From Terriglobales bacterium (GTDB taxonomy: Bacteria > Acidobacteriota > Terriglobia > Terriglobales > Acidobacteriaceae): 64,000 nt of DNA. Shown here piece after piece: positions 60,863-64,000 of this stretch (its first letter is position 1; each line of letters opens with the position of its first letter). A model generated the notes under the pieces. That model was not told the origin of the DNA and searched no databases. It saw nothing but the letters and a program-made list of their open reading frames with translations. The DNA lies in contig DASPRM010000156.1 of the NCBI GenBank assembly GCA_035624455.1, positions 1-64,000 of the forward strand. Direction: 5' to 3'. The position numbers and the translations under genes were made by a program.

Positions 60863-62113
60863 ATGACAATCGCTGAACTGAAAGAAAAGAACATCACCGA
60901 GCTAACCCGCATAGCTCGCTCCCTGGACCTCCCCGGTGCCAGCGGTCTGCGCAAGCAGGATCTCATCTTCAAAATCCTGCAGGCCCAGAGCGAAAAAGAA
61001 GGACACATTTTTGCGGAAGGCGTTCTGGAAATCCTGCCCGATGGCTACGGGTTCCTGCGCTCGCCTGATTACAACTATCTGCCCGGACCCGACGACATTT
61101 ACGTCTCGCCTTCGCAGATTCGGAAATTCGACCTAAAAACGGGCGACACCATCAGCGGGCAGGTGCGCCCGCCTCATGAAGGCGAAAAGTATTTCGCGCT
61201 GGTCAAGATTGAAGCCGTCAACTTCGAATCTCCGGAAGAAGCGCGCAACAAGATTCTGTTTGACAACCTGACGCCGCTATACCCGCAGGAGCGCATCAAG
61301 CTGGAGACGGCGCGTGAAAACGTGAGCGCCCGCGTGATGGATCTGCTTACCCCGGTCGGCAAGGGACAGCGCGGCCTGATCGTCGCGCCGCCGCGTACCG
61401 GCAAGACCATGCTGCTGCAGAACCTGGCTAACTCCATCACCACCAATCACCCTGAAGTGGTGCTGATCGTGCTGCTCATCGACGAGCGCCCGGAAGAAGT
61501 CACCGACATGCAGCGCTCGGTCAAAGGCGAAGTTATCTCCTCCACGTTCGACGAGCCCGCTGTCCGTCACGTGCAGGTGGCGGAAATGGTGATCGAAAAG
61601 GCCAAGCGCCTGGTCGAGCACAAGCGCGATGTTGTCATTCTGCTCGATTCCATCACCCGCCTGGCTCGCGCCTACAACACTATTGTTCCGCCCTCAGGGA
61701 AGGTACTTTCGGGCGGCGTAGATTCGAATGCGTTACAGCGGCCGAAGCGCTTCTTCGGCGCCGCACGAAACATCGAGGAAGGCGGCTCGCTGACCATCTG
61801 CGCTACCGCTCTGATCGATACCGGATCGCGCATGGACGACGTGATCTTTGAAGAATTCAAGGGCACCGGCAACATGGAAATCATTCTCGACCGCAAGCTG
61901 GTCGATAAGCGCGTGTTCCCTGCGATCGATATTCAGCGCTCCGGCACGCGCAAGGAAGAGTTGCTCATCCCCAAGGAAGACCTGGCGCGCATCTGGGTGC
62001 TGCGCAAAGTGCTGAATCCGCTCTCGCCGGTAGAAGCCATGGAGTTGCTCATCGACAAGCTGGGTAAGACCAAGTCGAACGGCGAATTCCTGGCAAACAT
62101 GAGCTCGCTGTAG
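60863..62113 (+). CDS. rho: Transcription termination factor Rho
   Basis: A 416-aa Rho helicase. N-terminal [19 protein letters not shown] and RNA-binding [25 protein letters not shown]; Walker [14 protein letters not shown], Walker [19 protein letters not shown]-like [18 protein letters not shown] and Q-loop [20 protein letters not shown]. Length is normal, without the long N-terminal insertion seen in some Actinobacteria. The ATG at 60863 follows AGGTG; a GTG two codons upstream is possible. A Rho-independent terminator follows. Confidence 0.95.
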   Translation: MTIAELKEKNITELTRIARSLDLPGASGLRKQDLIFKILQAQSEKEGHIFAEGVLEILPDGYGFLRSPDYNYLPGPDDIYVSPSQIRKFDLKTGDTISGQVRPPHEGEKYFALVKIEAVNFESPEEARNKILFDNLTPLYPQERIKLETARENVSARVMDLLTPVGKGQRGLIVAPPRTGKTMLLQNLANSITTNHPEVVLIVLLIDERPEEVTDMQRSVKGEVISSTFDEPAVRHVQVAEMVIEKAKRLVEHKRDVVILLDSITRLARAYNTIVPPSGKVLSGGVDSNALQRPKRFFGAARNIEEGGSLTICATALIDTGSRMDDVIFEEFKGTGNMEIILDRKLVDKRVFPAIDIQRSGTRKEELLIPKEDLARIWVLRKVLNPLSPVEAMELLIDKLGKTKSNGEFLANMSSL

Positions 62114-62141
62114 GCAGTACGAATTCCGATCGAAGGTGATA

Positions 62142-62174
62142 AAGCCCAGGCCGACATGCCTGGGCTTATTTTTT
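62142..62174 (+). terminator. Rho-independent terminator of rho
   Basis: AAGCCCAGGC (62142-62151), loop CGACAT, GCCTGGGCTT (62158-62167), then ATTTTTT. A 10-bp perfect stem 28 bases after the stop. Confidence 0.9.
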
Positions 62175-62537
62175 GGAAGCGGCTCTGGGAGCGCTGCTGG
62201 CCCCCTTTCGTACCCTTCCATTGCTACCTAAGCGAGGACAATTGGATAGCCACAATCCGATTGGATAGTGGGAATCTCTGTCAGGCGATGCCGTAACTAC
62301 CTAGAACCTCGTTGTGTTCCGCAGCAAAAACACCAGGAACTCGGCCAAGCAGCGTCATTTTGAGAGATTTTTCGAATTTCGGAACAGAACGAGTTTTCTT
62401 TCGCCAGCTTCCAATCGAGGTGGACAATAACGTGCTCGTATGGTTGTTGTGACACCACCTCTTGGTGTGCGTCTCTCTCCCCAGCGCAATCACGCGCGAA
62501 AAACTTAAAATCGGTTGAAAGTCTGAAAGGAGTCACC
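62175..62537. other. No gene seen
   Basis: About 360 bp before the C1 peptidase. A repeated ATTGGATAG (62240-62248 and 62259-62267 region) occurs twice. Weak minus-strand frames lack ribosome sites. Confidence 0.35.
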
Positions 62538-63329
62538 ATGCCACGAAAGGTACAACGTTACGGCTGGATTCCAGATCTGCCGGATCCGCGGGATCTCTTG
62601 TATGCAGCTCCGCCTGCAGTTCTGGCTACGTTGCCGCAAAGCATCGATCTACGAAACCAATGCCCTGGCGTCTACGACCAAGGCGAGCTCGGAAGCTGCA
62701 CTGCCAATGCCATTGCAGGCGCTTTCGAATTCGATCAGAGAAAACTAAAGCTGAAGGAGTTTGTTCCTTCGCGCCTGTTCATCTATTACAACGAGCGCAA
62801 GATCGAGGGCACTGTGAATCAGGACAGCGGCGCTCGCATTCGAGATGGGATCAAGACCACGGTGAAAATCGGGGTTTGTCCGGAGACTGACTGGCCGTAC
62901 AACATCCAGCAGTTTGTGGGGCCTCCCCCAGCGCAAACCCTGGTCGATGCTGCGAAAAATCGGGCCATTTCGTACCATCGGGTGACCCAGAGTCTGAACC
63001 AGATGAAGGGCTGCCTGGCCGAAGGCTATCCATTTGTGTTTGGCTTTACCGTGTACGACAGCTTTGAATCTCCACAGGTGGCAAAGACAGGTCAGGTGCC
63101 AATGCCGGCTCCTGGGGAGAATCAAATCGGCGGCCACGCAGTTGTTGCCGTCGGATATGACGACAGTCAGCAGCGCTTCATCGTCCGCAATTCGTGGGGA
63201 GACGCATGGGGAATGAAGGGCTACTGCACGATGCCTTATGCGTATCTTGCAGACTCGAGCTATGCGAACGATTTCTGGACGATAAGGGGCGTGACTGGAG
63301 AGGCGGCCCAGGCGAAAGCCGCTGCATGA
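62538..63329 (+). CDS. Papain-like C1-family cysteine peptidase
   Basis: A 263-aa C1 peptidase with the full papain active site: oxyanion Gln48 and nucleophile Cys54 (DQGELGSCTANA), His200 (IGGHAVVAVGYD) and Asn218 (VRNSWGDAWG). There is no signal peptide and the N-terminal PDLPDPRDLLY is typical of the bacterial C1 subgroup without a prodomain, so it may act in the cytosol, though leaderless secretion is possible. AAGGAG lies before the ATG. It converges on a chagasin-type inhibitor gene (63330-63644), a likely regulator of this protease. Confidence 0.92.
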   Translation: MPRKVQRYGWIPDLPDPRDLLYAAPPAVLATLPQSIDLRNQCPGVYDQGELGSCTANAIAGAFEFDQRKLKLKEFVPSRLFIYYNERKIEGTVNQDSGARIRDGIKTTVKIGVCPETDWPYNIQQFVGPPPAQTLVDAAKNRAISYHRVTQSLNQMKGCLAEGYPFVFGFTVYDSFESPQVAKTGQVPMPAPGENQIGGHAVVAVGYDDSQQRFIVRNSWGDAWGMKGYCTMPYAYLADSSYANDFWTIRGVTGEAAQAKAAA

Positions 63330-63644
63330 TCAAGGCCGAACGGACAGAGTGATTGTGAATAGGGTGCCGGAACCCGCCGGTTCCCATGGACGACTCTGCC
63401 GAAGCCGGAGACGCACTTCACCGGGCTGGCGGGCAGTCAGGAGCCACACATGCAACGCCTGGCCGCCAGTCCGGCCGTGTGGAAGGGTGGTACCGCGATC
63501 CTCGATTTGTACAACCGGAGCGCCCGCATCCTCCGCAGTCCAGCGATATCCCGAGGTGCGAGCCTCCGGTAATTGCAGTTCGACCGAAGCGTTAAGGTCC
63601 AGCGCGATCGTTGTGCCGTTCGCAGTTTCGGTTACTGTCTTCAA
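63330..63644 (-). CDS. Chagasin-type (I42) cysteine-peptidase inhibitor
   Basis: A 104-aa inhibitor of family I42 that blocks papain-like C1 peptidases through three loops. All three are visible: L4-type RTSGYRW (29-35), L2-type GRTGG (57-61) and L6-type RPWEP (85-89). No signal peptide is present. The start is a TTG at 63644 with AGGA upstream. It directly faces the C1 peptidase gene (one-base gap between stops), so enzyme and inhibitor are together. Cellular location of both is unknown, though neither has a signal peptide. Confidence 0.88.
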   Translation of the reverse strand: MKTVTETANGTTIALDLNASVELQLPEARTSGYRWTAEDAGAPVVQIEDRGTTLPHGRTGGQALHVWLLTARQPGEVRLRLRQSRPWEPAGSGTLFTITLSVRP

Positions 63645-63668
63645 GCTATTTCCTGCACATTGGCGCTC

Positions 63669-64000
63669 CTACTTTGACCTCTTCAACAGCACGTTTCGAT
63701 CTGCGCTGTTCCGCGTGCAGACCGTGTGTTGCGTGGAAGTGGCGTATTCGCAAGCGAAACAGGCACAGCCATTCTGCGTTCCAAGGTATTTCACAGGATC
63801 TTTGCAGGTGGCAATCGAATCCGAGCAGGAGTCGGGCGGCGGCACGAACGCCATGGATTCCACGCTGCCGGCGCCGGACAGCACATCGCCCGATATGTTC
63901 GGGTGTGTTACCTCAAGAGCGGCCATCTCGCCTGGCGGGACTTCTATCTTCGCTGGGGCTGAACACTGGGGGTGCACTGGTGTTATCAGCGCGCACAGAA
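63669..64000 (-). CDS. Partial exported Cys-rich protein (runs off right edge)
   Basis: The frame is open to the window edge, where LCALITPVHPQCSAPAKIEV looks like the end of a signal peptide. The mature part has VPPGEMAALEVTHPNISGDV, CSDSIATCKDP, NGCACFACEYATSTQ and HTVCTRNSADRNVL, with eight or more Cys. It is upstream of the I42 gene on the same strand with 24 bp between, so possibly one operon. Not recognised; start missing. Confidence 0.55.
   Translation of the reverse strand, partial: LCALITPVHPQCSAPAKIEVPPGEMAALEVTHPNISGDVLSGAGSVESMAFVPPPDSCSDSIATCKDPVKYLGTQNGCACFACEYATSTQHTVCTRNSADRNVLLKRSK

Noticed and set aside
62281-62539. Minus-strand frames of 70 and 80 aa upstream of the C1 peptidase
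   Set aside because: Part reads like protein (VIVHLDWKLAKENSF) but there is no start signal, and the longer frame runs into the peptidase start; I cannot support a gene.

Overview
The window looks like a chromosomal segment of an Acidobacteriota bacterium, probably of the Terriglobia/Koribacter-like kind. The evidence is the gene content: a TIGR03436-type 'VWFA-related Acidobacterial' protein, two TIGR03118-family proteins, two CRTAC1 (FG-GAP/VCBS plus ASPIC/UnbV) proteins, a reaction-centre-type dihaem cytochrome, DUF1684 and DUF4386 proteins, and a GGDEF, Crp and hybrid-kinase complement. This is inferred from protein families read by eye; no database search was possible. Base composition is moderately GC-rich, and the genes are packed on both strands with short intergenic spaces carrying recurrent palindromic repeats.

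Layout. 1-1.6 kb: edge of an IS5-like transposase, a strong hairpin and small hypothetical genes. 1.6-6.2 kb: a membrane diguanylate cyclase, a secreted RidA, then a Fur-family regulator divergent from an outer-membrane-type protein plus cytochrome c, with four Fur-like palindromes at this locus. 6.3-13.3 kb: two tandem TIGR03118 paralogues, a Tat-exported ferritin-like protein and two secreted hypotheticals, one internally duplicated. 13.4-16.4 kb: a Crp/Fnr regulator and a PAS-PAS hybrid histidine kinase. 16.7-21.4 kb: small accessory genes (Cys-rich secreted protein, DUF1684, SnoaL-like, OsmC, a lone kinase-dimerisation-like helical hairpin), tRNA-Leu(CAG) and most of the palindromic repeats. 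21.5-30.1 kb: two divergent CRTAC1 proteins, a VWA protein and di- and hepta-haem cytochromes. 30.3-34.8 kb: a GH116 glucosidase, an AI-2E-type transporter and a Cys-rich secreted protein.

35.4-41.9 kb holds a complete SUF iron-sulfur operon in the order Rrf2 regulator-sufB-C-D-S-U-T, with overlapping start and stop codons at the Rrf2/sufB, sufD/sufS and sufS/sufU junctions and an inverted-repeat operator in front. 42-49 kb: an M3 peptidase, then an alpha-glucan phosphorylase divergent from a CGTase-like secreted amylase, which fits starch or glycogen use. 49.2-55.4 kb: a second copy of the Cys-rich secreted family, a dihaem peroxidase-like protein, an MBL hydrolase, a YD-repeat protein and a frameshifted secreted gene. 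55.5-60.2 kb: a GntR(YtrA)-ABC transporter operon headed by a secreted DUF1579-like protein behind a perfect palindrome, then an ECF-type sigma factor with a coupled membrane protein. 60.5-62.2 kb: rpoZ and rho. 62.5-64 kb: a papain-like (C1) protease facing a chagasin-type (I42) inhibitor, plus a partial secreted Cys-rich gene.

Points of most interest: the Fur-box cluster, the undescribed two-copy Cys-rich secreted family, the protease/inhibitor pair, the palindromic GntR and Rrf2 operators, the single-base frameshift at about 55,232, and two dispersed repeat families, one of which lies in the N-terminal coding region of a CRTAC1 gene. No CRISPR array, prophage or recognisable defence island is visible.
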